Shown here: in pieces, positions 1 to 8,329 of the stretch
Position numbering within the stretch: the first letter of the stretch is position 1
How the letters are laid out: every line of letters starts with the position of its first letter
NCBI GenBank assembly: GCA_964492485.1
Contig: CAZBKM010000007.1
Coordinates: 62,001 to 126,000, forward strand
Length of the DNA stretch: 64,000 nt
From: UBA5336 sp964492485
Lineage (GTDB): Bacteria > Pseudomonadota > Alphaproteobacteria > Caulobacterales > Hyphomonadaceae
Reading direction: 5' to 3'
Notes under the pieces: generated by a model
Told to the model about the DNA's origin: nothing
The model's input: only the letters and a program-made list of their open reading frames with translations
Databases searched by the model: none
Made by a program: the position numbers and the translations under genes

Positions 1-79
1 GGTTCGCGTTGAGACCCTGTCCCGGAACACACGCCTGGCCCATTCGGACCGGGTCTGGTCGACTGGGAGATGCGCTAGC
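1..79. repeat. Partial copy of the dispersed mosaic repeat (window edge)
   Basis: Bases 1-13 match the GGTTCGCGTTGAG part of the repeat seen at 9122, 36341 and 52857. Bases 60-79 resemble its second module (GACTGGAAGATGCGC) and overlap the end of tag. The left part of this copy lies outside the window. No gene is visible in bases 1-74. Confidence 0.5.
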
Positions 80-695
80 CGCTCCGGGGGGGAAAGGCGA
101 GACGCTGGACGTCCTGGTGACGCGGGCAGTGCACCTCATGGTCGTTGACCATGCCGACCGCCTGCATGAACGCATAGGTTATCACGGGTCCGCAGAAACT
201 GAAGCCCCGGGCCTTGAGGGCCTTGGCGAGGGCGCGCGACGTCGCCGTTTCGGCAGGAGCCTTGCGAAAATCGGTGACGGCGTTGACTTGCGGTCGGCCG
301 TCCACGAAGGCCCAGAGAAAATCCGCGAAAGGCTCGCCGGCCTCCTCCATCCGCAGATAGGCCCTGGCGTTCCCGACGATGGCCGCGACCTTGCGAGGGC
401 TGCGGATGATCCCCGGATTCTCGAGCGCGCGGGCCATTCGGCTGTCGGTCCATGCCGCCAGGCGTTGCGGGTCGAACCCTTCGAACTCGTCGCGCAATGC
501 GTCGCGCTTTCGCAGAATCGTGATCCAGGCAAGTCCCGCCTGAAGGCCGTCAAGCTGCAGCTTCTCCCACAGGGCGCGCCCGTCATGCTCCGGTACGCCC
601 CATTCGGTGTCATGATAGGCCCGGTAGAGGGCATCGCCTGGCGGTGCCCATGCACAGGGTAAGGTCGCGGGTGGTGCCGGGTCGCCGCCGCTCAT
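75..695 (-). CDS. tag: DNA-3-methyladenine glycosylase I
   Basis: This 206-residue protein is a full-length Tag enzyme, which excises 3-methyladenine from alkylated DNA in base-excision repair. The N-terminal CAWA followed by YHDTEWGVPEHDGRALWEKL and the C-terminal NDHEVHCPRH are typical. Cys14, His28 and the C-terminal His and Cys match the structural zinc ligands of the family. The central helix-hairpin-helix part (NPGIIRSPRKVAAIVGNARA) is also present. Its start overlaps the stop of the upstream ygfZ gene by four bases, so the two are probably translationally coupled at the end of a long minus-strand operon. Confidence 0.95.
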   Translation of the reverse strand: MSGGDPAPPATLPCAWAPPGDALYRAYHDTEWGVPEHDGRALWEKLQLDGLQAGLAWITILRKRDALRDEFEGFDPQRLAAWTDSRMARALENPGIIRSPRKVAAIVGNARAYLRMEEAGEPFADFLWAFVDGRPQVNAVTDFRKAPAETATSRALAKALKARGFSFCGPVITYAFMQAVGMVNDHEVHCPRHQDVQRLAFPPRSG

Positions 696-1582
696 GTCGG
701 AGTGTCCGTCATCCGTGCGGCTTCTTCTGCCAGCCAGTCCGGCACATGCAGTGTCGCCGGTCGGTCGTCGACGGTTACCGGGTGGCCGCCGGCCTGTCCC
801 CTGGCAAGCCGGTCTATCCGCAGGCGTGCCAGCGCAAGGCCGTCTTCCGCGCTGGTGATCTCGCCCAGGGGGCCACCTGCGCGCACCTTTGCGCCGGGCG
901 TCGCATTGGCTGCCTCCAGGACGACGGTGCGCCGTCGGACATTGCCGCGCCGGTGCATGCGCGAGACCACTTCCTGGCCCACGAAGCAGCCCTTGCGAAG
1001 GTCGACCCCGCCCATGCGGTCCAGATTGATGTCGGAGGGGAAAACTTCGGCGGCGCCGAAATCGGTCCCGAACTCCGCGACACCCTGGCGAATGCGGTCA
1101 AGCGCATATTCGGGCCAGGGCCGGCTCCACTCCGCCGGATGGCCGCCATGCCAGGCCGACCAGTCCGCTTCAGTCGCCAGAACCCTCAACCGTCCGCCGG
1201 AGAACCTCGGGTCGATGAACACGTGCGCCGCGCCGGATACCGGACGCACGCCATGGCTTGCAGGTTCGACGCCTGCCAGCACGATCAGGTCGCCGCGCGG
1301 TTCGATCGTCACATCGGCGCGCAGCCGGAAGAGTTTCAGCCGCTTTTCGAGGTCCGGAAGGACCTCGCGCGCGACGTCCAGGAGAATGCCATCTTCGGTG
1401 CGCAGCGCCAGATAGTCGGCGATGACCTTGCCCTGGGGGGTGAGCAAGGCACCCGGGCGCGCCTCTCCGGTCGCCCAGTCATGGGTGTTGTTGGTGACCA
1501 GCCGCTCGAGCATGGCCAGCGTGTCGGGTCCGGTGAGGCTCAGAACCCCACGATGGGCAAGATAGGCAAAGGGAACCGTCAT
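692..1582 (-). CDS. ygfZ: Folate-binding YgfZ/GcvT-like protein
   Basis: This protein of about 296 residues belongs to the YgfZ/CAF17 (IBA57-like) family, which helps assemble or repair iron-sulfur clusters with a folate cofactor. The diagnostic motif KGCFVGQEVVSRMHRRG is intact, including the conserved cysteine. The N-terminal part follows the aminomethyltransferase fold. I place the start at the ATG giving MTVPFAYLAHRG; a further 12 residues upstream, to 1618, are open but look unlike the family. It lies 60 bases after the thioesterase gene and overlaps tag by four bases. The general function is well known; the specific client proteins are not visible here. Confidence 0.9.
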   Translation of the reverse strand: MTVPFAYLAHRGVLSLTGPDTLAMLERLVTNNTHDWATGEARPGALLTPQGKVIADYLALRTEDGILLDVAREVLPDLEKRLKLFRLRADVTIEPRGDLIVLAGVEPASHGVRPVSGAAHVFIDPRFSGGRLRVLATEADWSAWHGGHPAEWSRPWPEYALDRIRQGVAEFGTDFGAAEVFPSDINLDRMGGVDLRKGCFVGQEVVSRMHRRGNVRRRTVVLEAANATPGAKVRAGGPLGEITSAEDGLALARLRIDRLARGQAGGHPVTVDDRPATLHVPDWLAEEAARMTDTPT

Positions 1583-1642
1583 GGTCTCGGATGTAGGCGC
1601 ATCACACTCCGCTGTCACCGGTCGGTCGGGGCGGGTCAGCGC

Positions 1643-2047
1643 TCAGCGCTGGCCCAGAAGCCGAAACCGGCCCTCGGCCCGCGCACATATCGTCTGTCGC
1701 AAGTGCAGCGTCGCGCATGCCGCAACCACGCCATCCTCCGGCATTGCGAGGACCACGCTTGCCTGCAGCCATCGACCGGTGAGGGCCGGTCGCTCGAAGG
1801 CCAGCGTCAGCGCCACGGTCGCAAGCCGCCCGCCATGGCGCTGCTGCACGCACTGGGCCATGGCGCTGTCGAGGAACGCTGCGATCAATCCGCCATGCAG
1901 AACGCCCAGCGCATTACAATGACGCGCCTCCCCCACAAGGCCGAAGCCGGGCGGATCGAGCGACGGGTTCCAGTAGAACGGCCCGTTCACGTCCATGAAG
2001 GCGCCGCGGGCCGGGGCCGGGACGAACCCCGGCGGAATGACGCTCAC
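1643..2047 (-). CDS. PaaI-type hotdog thioesterase
   Basis: This 134-residue protein is a single hotdog-fold domain of the PaaI/YbgC thioesterase group. The motif GVLHGGLIAAFLDSAMAQCV (near residues 46-65) contains the HGG turn and the acidic residue of the central helix typical of these acyl-CoA thioesterases. The start overlaps the stop of the AMP-ligase gene (ATGA), which argues for co-expression. In this context it may hydrolyse stalled or mis-loaded acyl thioesters made by the ligase and ACP upstream. The substrate cannot be told from sequence. Confidence 0.85.
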   Translation of the reverse strand: MSVIPPGFVPAPARGAFMDVNGPFYWNPSLDPPGFGLVGEARHCNALGVLHGGLIAAFLDSAMAQCVQQRHGGRLATVALTLAFERPALTGRWLQASVVLAMPEDGVVAACATLHLRQTICARAEGRFRLLGQR

Positions 2048-3390
2048 AGTTCCCCTTTCCGGTCCGTCTTGAACCGTCCAGTGGTCAGGGGAGCCTGGGC
2101 GAGCTCGTATTTCTGCGGCACCTTGTAGGGCTCAAGCCGGCCGGCCAGGTGCGCGCGCACGGCGGCGCGCAGGGCCGGGAGGGTCGTCGACGGATCCGTC
2201 GGACGGATGCGGGCCAGCACGGCCTGGCCCAGTATGGCATGTGGCACGCCGCGCACCGCCACTTCCGCGACCAGGTCCAGGTCCTTGATGGCGTTCTCGA
2301 CCTCGGCCGGGAACACCTTCTGCCCGCCCACATTGATCATGTCGCTGTCGCGTCCGAGGAAGCGGACAAAGTCGCCATCGACCTCCACACGGTCTCCGGT
2401 CATGAAGTATCCATCCTCGGTAAAGGGGCTGGGGGCGTTGAGATAGCCGATCATGGCGGTGCGGGCCCGGATCTCGAAACGCCCGTCGCGCACGCGCCAC
2501 TCATACCCCTCGCCGCCAAGCTGGAGCCAGGTGGAGGTGTTGTCGCGCGACCGGGTGGGCAGGGCCCCGACCTCCGACGTCCCGTATTTCTGGATCAGCC
2601 GCACCTGAGGAAGCACCTCTGCGCATTTGCGCAATGTGGCCTCGGGCATGACTTCCGAGCCGTAGGTAACGATCTTCAGCGAGCTCAGATCATGGTGGCG
2701 GTAGGCTTCCGACAACAGCATGAGGTTCAGGAAGCTCGGCGCGGTGGGAAGCACTTCGACCCGATGGGCCGCGATCAGGCGGCAGACCTCTTCCGGCGCG
2801 CGTGAGGTGGGCAGGACAAGCGTGCTGCGATTTGCGAGCGCATAGAACAGCGTGTCCAGGCCGGCGATGTGGTCGAACAGGAGGAAGGCCAGCGTGACCA
2901 GGTCCTTGCCCGGTGCGGCGAACTTCTCGAGCAGGCGGTGCGCATTGTGCACGACGCCCTTCGCCTTGCCGGTCGATCCGGAGGAAAACAGGACAATGCC
3001 CGGCGCTGCGTCCTGACGCAGCCTGTCGTAGAGCGGGTGAGCCCCGTCACCTCCAGCGTCCGAGATCTCACCGCTTGCGGTGTCGAGCTGATGCTGGGCG
3101 CGGCCTTCATGGGCGAAGCCGGCCGCCATCTCCTCGCTCGCAGGGGCCACGGGGATCACGATGGCGCCACGCCGCAGAAGTGCGAGCAGCGCCGCGATTC
3201 CGTCGCGGGTGAAGTCGCCCTTCAGCAAAACCACGCGCCCCGGCGCGACCCCGGACTGTTCCAGGCGCCGACCCCAGCCGGCTATGGCCCGAGCCAGGTC
3301 ACCGTAGCCCAGCGCGACCGACCCATGCACCAGGGCCGTCTTCTCGCCGCAGTCGCCAAACCCGTCGATCAGGCGGTCAACCGCAGTCAT
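2044..3390 (-). CDS. AMP-dependent acyl-CoA/acyl-ACP ligase
   Basis: This 448-residue protein belongs to the ANL adenylating superfamily, which activates carboxylic acids as acyl-adenylates and usually passes them to CoA or a carrier protein. The P-loop motif FSSGSTGKAKGV, the YGTSEVG motif, the TGD motif and GRDSDMINVGGQKVFPAEVE are all clear. The C-terminal lysine motif reads TTGRFKTDR, slightly different from the common NGKxxR, but a KxxR lysine remains. It is shorter than the usual 500-550 residues, with a reduced N-terminal domain. It is four bases from the SDR gene and overlaps the thioesterase gene. The neighbouring ACP is the likely acceptor; the acid activated is unknown. Confidence 0.88.
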   Translation of the reverse strand: MTAVDRLIDGFGDCGEKTALVHGSVALGYGDLARAIAGWGRRLEQSGVAPGRVVLLKGDFTRDGIAALLALLRRGAIVIPVAPASEEMAAGFAHEGRAQHQLDTASGEISDAGGDGAHPLYDRLRQDAAPGIVLFSSGSTGKAKGVVHNAHRLLEKFAAPGKDLVTLAFLLFDHIAGLDTLFYALANRSTLVLPTSRAPEEVCRLIAAHRVEVLPTAPSFLNLMLLSEAYRHHDLSSLKIVTYGSEVMPEATLRKCAEVLPQVRLIQKYGTSEVGALPTRSRDNTSTWLQLGGEGYEWRVRDGRFEIRARTAMIGYLNAPSPFTEDGYFMTGDRVEVDGDFVRFLGRDSDMINVGGQKVFPAEVENAIKDLDLVAEVAVRGVPHAILGQAVLARIRPTDPSTTLPALRAAVRAHLAGRLEPYKVPQKYELAQAPLTTGRFKTDRKGEL

Positions 3391-3394
3391 CGTC

Positions 3395-4102
3395 CTAGAC
3401 GCCTCCGAGATAAAGGGTCTGTCCGGTGACGAAATCGGAGTCCGGCCGGATGAAGAAATCCACCACGTTCGTCACGTCGCGCATCTCGCCATAGCGCGGG
3501 ATGGCCTGGCGGGCGATCAGCCGGGTCATCTTGTCCTGGGGTACGGCGCCGATCAGGTCGGTCGGCAACGGGGTCGGCCCCAACGCATTCACGGTGATGC
3601 CGAGGCCGGCGAGCTCGCGGGCAAGCACTTCGGTCAGGGAGACCACGGCGGCCTTGGACGCGGCATAGGCGGCCTCGCCTTCGAGCTTCAGCGGCGTCGC
3701 AACGGTCGCGAAATTGACGATGCGCCCATACTTGCCCCGGCTCATCAGACGGCCGGCCTCCCGGCAGAAGAGGAAGGAGCCGAAGACGTTGGTGCGAAAG
3801 ATCTGCTCCATGGTCGACAGGGGCGTCAGCAGCGCGTGGTTCATGCTTGCGATGCCCGCATTGTTGAGCAGCACCTGGAGACCGCCGAACTCCCGGCCGA
3901 CGGCTCTCAGCATGGACACGACTGCCTTCTCGTCGCCGACATCCAGCTCGAAGTGGCGATAGTTCGGATGGTCAAGGTCGCTGGCGCCACGGCTGCAGCC
4001 GGCGACCGACCAACCTTGGTCCAGGTAATATTCCGCGAGGTGGCGCCCGATGCCCTTCCGGGTGCCGGTGATGACCATTGTTCCGGGGGATGACGGGTTC
4101 AC
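3395..4102 (-). CDS. SDR-family oxidoreductase (FabG-like)
   Basis: This 235-residue classical short-chain dehydrogenase has the NAD(P)-binding motif TGTRKGIG (residues 12-19), NNAG (80-83) and the YAASK catalytic pair Tyr146/Lys150. The position of the usual catalytic serine, 13 residues before the tyrosine, is Thr133 (FATVATPL). The overall layout resembles 3-oxoacyl-ACP reductases. It overlaps the ACP gene by four bases and is four bases before the ligase gene. I infer that it reduces a 3-oxo-acyl or sugar-linked intermediate carried by that ACP; a sugar or alcohol substrate is equally possible. Confidence 0.85.
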   Translation of the reverse strand: MNPSSPGTMVITGTRKGIGRHLAEYYLDQGWSVAGCSRGASDLDHPNYRHFELDVGDEKAVVSMLRAVGREFGGLQVLLNNAGIASMNHALLTPLSTMEQIFRTNVFGSFLFCREAGRLMSRGKYGRIVNFATVATPLKLEGEAAYAASKAAVVSLTEVLARELAGLGITVNALGPTPLPTDLIGAVPQDKMTRLIARQAIPRYGEMRDVTNVVDFFIRPDSDFVTGQTLYLGGV

Positions 4103-4413
4103 GCTGCCTCTCCCCGCGCCACTTCGACGGCATATTCGGCCAGGGCATCGACGCTGCGATAGGGCGAGCGCTTCCGCGACATGGCGGCTTCGCTGGCCAG
4201 GACGATTTCCTCGCCGGTGGCGTCGGCGATGTTCTGTTCCACGATCATGACCAGGTTGACCAGATCGAGGCTGTCGAAGGCGGCGCCTTCTCCGAAGATG
4301 CGCGCATCTTCCGCCTTGGTTAGCTGCCGCCCTTCGGCAAGCTGGGGATTCAGTTCATCGATGGCGGCGTAGATCGCCTGGATCGCTGTGGCCTTATCCA
4401 GATTTGCGGGCAT
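4099..4413 (-). CDS. Acyl carrier protein
   Basis: This small protein of about 104 residues carries the phosphopantetheine attachment motif DSLDLV with Ser48, followed by an acidic helix (MIVEQNIAD) as in acyl carrier proteins. It is longer than housekeeping AcpP (about 78 residues) because of extra N- and C-terminal helices, so it is a specialised carrier rather than AcpP. I prefer the ATG at 4413; a GTG at 4422 is an alternative. Either start lies inside the end of the acetyltransferase-like gene. The gene overlaps the SDR gene by four bases. It probably tethers the acyl group handled by the ligase and reductase downstream. Confidence 0.85.
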   Translation of the reverse strand: MPANLDKATAIQAIYAAIDELNPQLAEGRQLTKAEDARIFGEGAAFDSLDLVNLVMIVEQNIADATGEEIVLASEAAMSRKRSPYRSVDALAEYAVEVARGEAA

Positions 4414-5062
4414 TCTGGGCACTCTCGCTTTCGGGGTTGGGAGGTGGAGACGCTTGGGCCGGCTCGGTTGTCGGCGCGGTGGGCGTGGCCTTGGGCAGGG
4501 AGCGGGGTGGCGGCACGAACAGCGTGCGCCCGGCGGGTATGTCGGTCGAGACGGTGCAGTTCGGACCGACGGAGACGTCGTCGCCGATCGTCACATCTCC
4601 GATGACCACGACACCGGGGCTGAATTCGGTGCGGTTCCCGATCTTCGGCCCGGTCCACGTCCAGGCACTGCCGATCCCGAAGGTGACATTGTGCCGGATG
4701 ATCACGTCGTCGCCGATGTCCGCGAACTGGTGGATGACGATCCCGTGCTGGTGGGCAAGATAAAGCCGCCGGCCCACGCGGACAGACCGTTTCAGCTCGA
4801 TCCCGCACACCGTCTGCACCAGGTACTGGCCCAGTACGTAGGGCAGCATCAGCGGCCACCGCAGCGGCTTGAAGCGGAACCGGTCCGCCCACGTGCCGTA
4901 GCGATAGACGAACAGCGCGGCAAAGCCGGCCGAGAACAGACGGCCATTGTGGGTGCGAAGGTCCTCTGCAATGAGGGTCCAGAACCCGACAGCGCGGATC
5001 AGGTCCAGCCCGCGCAAGGGGGCACCCGCCTCGGGTGTCGTTTCCTCAGCCACCTGTCCCAT
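4394..5062 (-). CDS. Serine acetyltransferase-like hexapeptide-repeat acyltransferase
   Basis: This 222-residue protein has a C-terminal left-handed beta-helix made of hexapeptide repeats (IGDDVIIRHNVTFGIG, IGNRTEFSPGVVVIGDV, IGDDVSVGPNCTV) with the catalytic-type histidine in AHQHGIVIHQ. It resembles CysE-type serine O-acetyltransferases but has an unusual N-terminal half with no long CysE helical domain. Position at the head of the ACP/SDR/ligase operon argues for an O-acyltransferase acting on a sugar or small molecule rather than cysteine synthesis. The end overlaps the start of the ACP gene by about 20 bases. The last 25 or so residues are proline-rich and probably disordered. Confidence 0.8.
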   Translation of the reverse strand: MGQVAEETTPEAGAPLRGLDLIRAVGFWTLIAEDLRTHNGRLFSAGFAALFVYRYGTWADRFRFKPLRWPLMLPYVLGQYLVQTVCGIELKRSVRVGRRLYLAHQHGIVIHQFADIGDDVIIRHNVTFGIGSAWTWTGPKIGNRTEFSPGVVVIGDVTIGDDVSVGPNCTVSTDIPAGRTLFVPPPRSLPKATPTAPTTEPAQASPPPNPESESAQNARKSG

Positions 5063-5184
5063 CCCCCAGAAAGTCCTCGCGTCCTCGTCGCGCGATCATT
5101 CCCCAGACCGTCCCCACCGGTGTGCAACCACCATGCCAGGTATGATGCAAGCCCAGGCCTGCTGATCACGGTCGTGGCCGGCGT

Positions 5185-6093
5185 TCAGGACTGTGCCAAC
5201 CGCGCCAGCGTCCACTGGGTGCGCAGAAAGTGACGCAGTCGCTTCAACGGGCTCGCCCCAGCCGCCTCGATCACATCCTTCCAGTAGGGCGTTTTGCGCA
5301 GATAGCGCAGGTAGAGGCCCGTAAGGGGATGCCAGGCCTGGGCGTGCCAGGGCTTGTACTGCTCGGTGTAGTGCACGATCTTCGGCCGCCCTTTCGCGCG
5401 CAACGGTTCGGGCGTGTCGAAGGTCGGGCCCGCATTGAGGTGAACCACCATGCGACGCTGAACGTTCCAGTTCGGGTCGAGGGCCGTCCAGGCGTTCCAG
5501 AAGACGCGATTGAGCGCATCCTGGTCGCCGCGCAGGAAGTCGCCGCGTTCCGTGGCCAGATAGGTGAGAGCCTGGCGGAAGGCCGACATGTCTCGCACCT
5601 TTGCCAGATCGATGAGCAGCACACCGGAATTGAAGTAGCCAAGCGGACGGTAGGGCAGGCCCCAGCGTGCGGCATAAGCTTCTGCCGGCGCGCCTGGATC
5701 GTGCACCGCGCCGATGGCCTTGCCCCCAAGATCGGTGGCCCACAGGTCGCGCAGGTCGCCGAGCACCACCAGGTCACAATCCAGATAGATGATGCGGTCG
5801 CTGTCGGTCAGTTCCGGTATGGCCAGCCGGTAAAGCCCGGCCCGTGTGATGTGGTTCCAACCCTCGAAGGCCAGGAAGGTGTCGTCGGTGATCTCGCGCC
5901 AGTCGATCTCCTGGCCGCGGGCGGCCTTTGCGATGCGGGCCTGGTCGGCCGCCGGCATGCCGTCGTGCACGATCAGGAATTTGAAGGTCGCGCCCGGCGC
6001 GTTGGCCACGATCGAGGCCAGGGTCGTGGCGAGGTGCGGCGCGAAGGCTGCATCGGCCCCGAAGGCCACGTGAATTCGATTGTCCGTCCCCAC
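5185..6093 (-). CDS. Glycosyltransferase family 8 protein
   Basis: This 302-residue protein fits the GT8 family of retaining transferases (LPS glucosyl/galactosyltransferases, glycogenin-like). It begins with the nucleotide-binding stretch VAFGADAAFAPHLATTLASI, has the metal-binding YLDCDLVVLGDL (DxD) and the YFNSGVLLIDL segment that follows it in the family, and a late HYTEQYKPWH motif. It likely adds a hexose to a lipid-linked or surface glycan in the cytoplasm. The start appears to be GTG with a weak ribosome-binding site. It lies 122 bases beyond the acyltransferase-like gene on the same strand and is divergent from the GT2 gene at 6272. Confidence 0.88.
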   Translation of the reverse strand: MGTDNRIHVAFGADAAFAPHLATTLASIVANAPGATFKFLIVHDGMPAADQARIAKAARGQEIDWREITDDTFLAFEGWNHITRAGLYRLAIPELTDSDRIIYLDCDLVVLGDLRDLWATDLGGKAIGAVHDPGAPAEAYAARWGLPYRPLGYFNSGVLLIDLAKVRDMSAFRQALTYLATERGDFLRGDQDALNRVFWNAWTALDPNWNVQRRMVVHLNAGPTFDTPEPLRAKGRPKIVHYTEQYKPWHAQAWHPLTGLYLRYLRKTPYWKDVIEAAGASPLKRLRHFLRTQWTLARLAQS

Positions 6094-6271
6094 CGATCCA
6101 GCACCCGTCTTGTTTCAGGATGTCGTCGAACTCTTACCAGCAATATTCATGCCTAATGAGAGAATTTCAGACCGTATCAGACGGCATAAAATGTCAGTAG
6201 CTGCCATACTCATCCGGCACGGTTCGTGCAAATACAAACCGCACTGAGTTCAAAGTACGGGTGAGGGGAAG
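6094..6271. promoter_or_regulatory. Divergent intergenic region between two glycosyltransferase genes
   Basis: These 178 bases separate the GT8 gene (minus) from the GT2 gene (plus) and are clearly more AT-rich than the flanking genes, as expected for back-to-back promoters. A purine-rich GAGGGGAAG lies just before the ATG at 6272 and is a good ribosome-binding site. I could not pick out convincing -35/-10 pairs. Confidence 0.4.
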
Positions 6272-7231
6272 ATGGACTATCCGTTGGTAGCGATCGTCAC
6301 GCCGACCTACAATGGTGCGGCCTTTCTTGATGAGGCCATGCAGTCGGTGCAGGCGCAGACCTATCCGAATCTCGTCCATGTCGTGCTGGACAATGCCAGC
6401 ACCGACGGCACGGACGAGATCATCGCGCGCTACAAGGATGCCCGGGTGCCGGTGATGGCGTTTCGCAATGCCAGCCTTCTGCCCCAGCGTGAAAACTGGA
6501 ACACGGCGTTCTCGCATGTGCCGGACGCGGCCACCTATGTCCGTCTGCTCTGCGATGATGACACGATCTATCCCGATGGCGTTGAGAAGATGGTGGCGCT
6601 GGCGGAGCAGGATCCGGAGATCGGCATCGTCGGCTGTCTGCATTGGTGCGATGGCGGGATCACCGACTTCCACTGGCCTGAGGCGCAAAGCGTCTATGAC
6701 GGGCGCGAGGCGATCCGGCGCCATCTGCTCGGCGAAGGTCGACTGATGCCGATCCACCTGCTGATGAGGAAATCGGTCGTCGATCGGCGTACGCCGCTGT
6801 TCGATGATTTCCTGGTTGGCGGTTTCGACGTGGACACGACCATCGCGCTCCTCCTGGAGACCAAATTCGGCTTCGTCCACGAATGCCTGGCCTTCACCCG
6901 GGTGCACGAGAACACCGTCTCGAACCTGACGACCAAGGCCAACAATGCCCGCACCCGCGATGCCTTCGACCTGCTGCGCCGCTACGGGCCTGAGGTCTTC
7001 GGCGACCGGCATCGCGATCTCGAGGCGCGGTTCCGGCGATACTATGCCCGCCGGATCCTGAGATGGCGCCGTGCCGGCATGGCGGCGGAGCATCTTGCGA
7101 TCCACTTCGAGGCCCTGAAGCAGGCGCAGGCGCCCTTTGGGCCGCGTCTTCTGGGCGAGGCCGCGATCGACTGGATCCTGATCCGGCTGGGCCTTCGCCA
7201 GCGCTGGACCGGCTATCCGGGCTGGCAATAG
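6272..7231 (+). CDS. Glycosyltransferase family 2 protein
   Basis: This 319-residue protein opens with the GT-A nucleotide-binding strand VAIVTPTYNGAAFLDEAMQS, followed by VLDNASTDGTDEII and the metal-binding CDDDTIYPDG. All are hallmarks of inverting GT2 enzymes such as rhamnosyl- and glucosyltransferases. The C-terminal third is helical and acceptor-specific, with many arginines (RRYYARRILRWRR) suggesting contact with membrane phospholipid. It starts after a good GAGGGG ribosome-binding site and is followed after 20 bases by a second GT2 gene, so the two are probably co-transcribed. Donor and acceptor sugars are not determinable here. Confidence 0.88.
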   Translation: MDYPLVAIVTPTYNGAAFLDEAMQSVQAQTYPNLVHVVLDNASTDGTDEIIARYKDARVPVMAFRNASLLPQRENWNTAFSHVPDAATYVRLLCDDDTIYPDGVEKMVALAEQDPEIGIVGCLHWCDGGITDFHWPEAQSVYDGREAIRRHLLGEGRLMPIHLLMRKSVVDRRTPLFDDFLVGGFDVDTTIALLLETKFGFVHECLAFTRVHENTVSNLTTKANNARTRDAFDLLRRYGPEVFGDRHRDLEARFRRYYARRILRWRRAGMAAEHLAIHFEALKQAQAPFGPRLLGEAAIDWILIRLGLRQRWTGYPGWQ

Positions 7232-7251
7232 GCGGCCGGCAGGGGGCGCGC

Positions 7252-8268
7252 GTGACCCAGGTCGAGGCCATCATCCCCTACTACCAGAGCGAGGCAGGGC
7301 ATCTGCTTCGCGCGGTGCGGTCCGTTCTCGACCAGGAGGATGTCGCGGCAACGGCCCTCGTCGTCGATGACGGGTCCCCGCGGCCCGCACGCGAGGATCT
7401 GGACGCACTCGAGCCTGCCGAGCGCGCACGCGTGCGACTGATCGAACAGCCCAATGCCGGTGCGAGCGGCGCGCGCAATACGGGACTGGACGCCGTCGCG
7501 CCCGATACCCGGTTCGTGGCGTTTCTCGACTCCGACGATGTCTGGCAGCCGCAGCACCTGGCGCGGGCGTGCAAGGCGCTCTCCCGGCCCGGCGCACGCC
7601 TCTTTCAAGACGGTGTCGAGGCCGACGAGGCCTTTGCCGAGGGGTATGCGCCACCCTCGGACCTCATCGACCCGCGCCGCGCGCACCGGCCGGGCGATGC
7701 GCCGCATCTCCTCCAGGTCGACCATCCGATCCGGTTGCTCTGCGGGCCCTGGTTCCGGCACATGCACCTTTCGGTCACGGTCCTGACAACCGAGCTGGCC
7801 CGGCGGGTCCGGTTCGATCCCGCGTTTTCCTACGCCGACGATTTCGACTTCTTCCACAAGTGCGCCCGCCAGGGCGGTACCTGGTTCATCGATGACCGAC
7901 CGGGTGCCCGCCGGGGAACGGGGGACAATCTCTGGCACGGGGTCGGACCCGCCGACATGCGCTATTCGATGGAGAAACTCTTCTCCGCGCGCATTCTGGC
8001 CCGGCTCGAGCGGGATCCCGATCTCGACCCCGGCAGCCGTTCCGAGCTGCAGGCGCGCCGCATGCTCTACCGGTCGCAATTCTACTGGGCGCAGCGTGAT
8101 CGCATGCGCGCCGGTGCCGGTCCCGACCTGGCCCTCTGGCGTCGTTTCCTGGCGAGCGACCCGCGCCTCGCCAGCTTCGCCCTGGCCCGGCTCCTGCGCC
8201 GTCCCCTTCCGGACCTGTCTGCCGCCAGCGACGGGATCCCGCCGCGCGGAGGCGACGCCCGACCCTGA
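7252..8268 (+). CDS. Glycosyltransferase family 2 protein (second copy)
   Basis: This 338-residue GT2 enzyme starts with VEAIIPYYQSEAGHLLRAV and contains the substrate-binding VVDDGSP, the NAGASGARNTG loop and the DxD-type FLDSDDVWQP. The start is taken as GTG at 7252 because AGGGGGCG lies just upstream; an open frame extends further upstream to 7063 but overlaps the previous gene. It is only distantly similar to the first GT2 product, so the two probably form different linkages of the same glycan. The cytidylyltransferase gene begins 61 bases downstream. Confidence 0.87.
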   Translation: MTQVEAIIPYYQSEAGHLLRAVRSVLDQEDVAATALVVDDGSPRPAREDLDALEPAERARVRLIEQPNAGASGARNTGLDAVAPDTRFVAFLDSDDVWQPQHLARACKALSRPGARLFQDGVEADEAFAEGYAPPSDLIDPRRAHRPGDAPHLLQVDHPIRLLCGPWFRHMHLSVTVLTTELARRVRFDPAFSYADDFDFFHKCARQGGTWFIDDRPGARRGTGDNLWHGVGPADMRYSMEKLFSARILARLERDPDLDPGSRSELQARRMLYRSQFYWAQRDRMRAGAGPDLALWRRFLASDPRLASFALARLLRRPLPDLSAASDGIPPRGGDARP

Positions 8269-8329
8269 TCCGCGCCTGCCTGGCACAGGCCTTGCTCCCG
8301 CTCAGCAGCCCTCAACCTCCGAACATGGG

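Noticed and set aside
4394..5062. cysE, serine acetyltransferase for cysteine synthesis
   Set aside because: The hexapeptide part is similar, but the N-terminal helical domain of CysE is not evident and the operon context points to another acyl acceptor.
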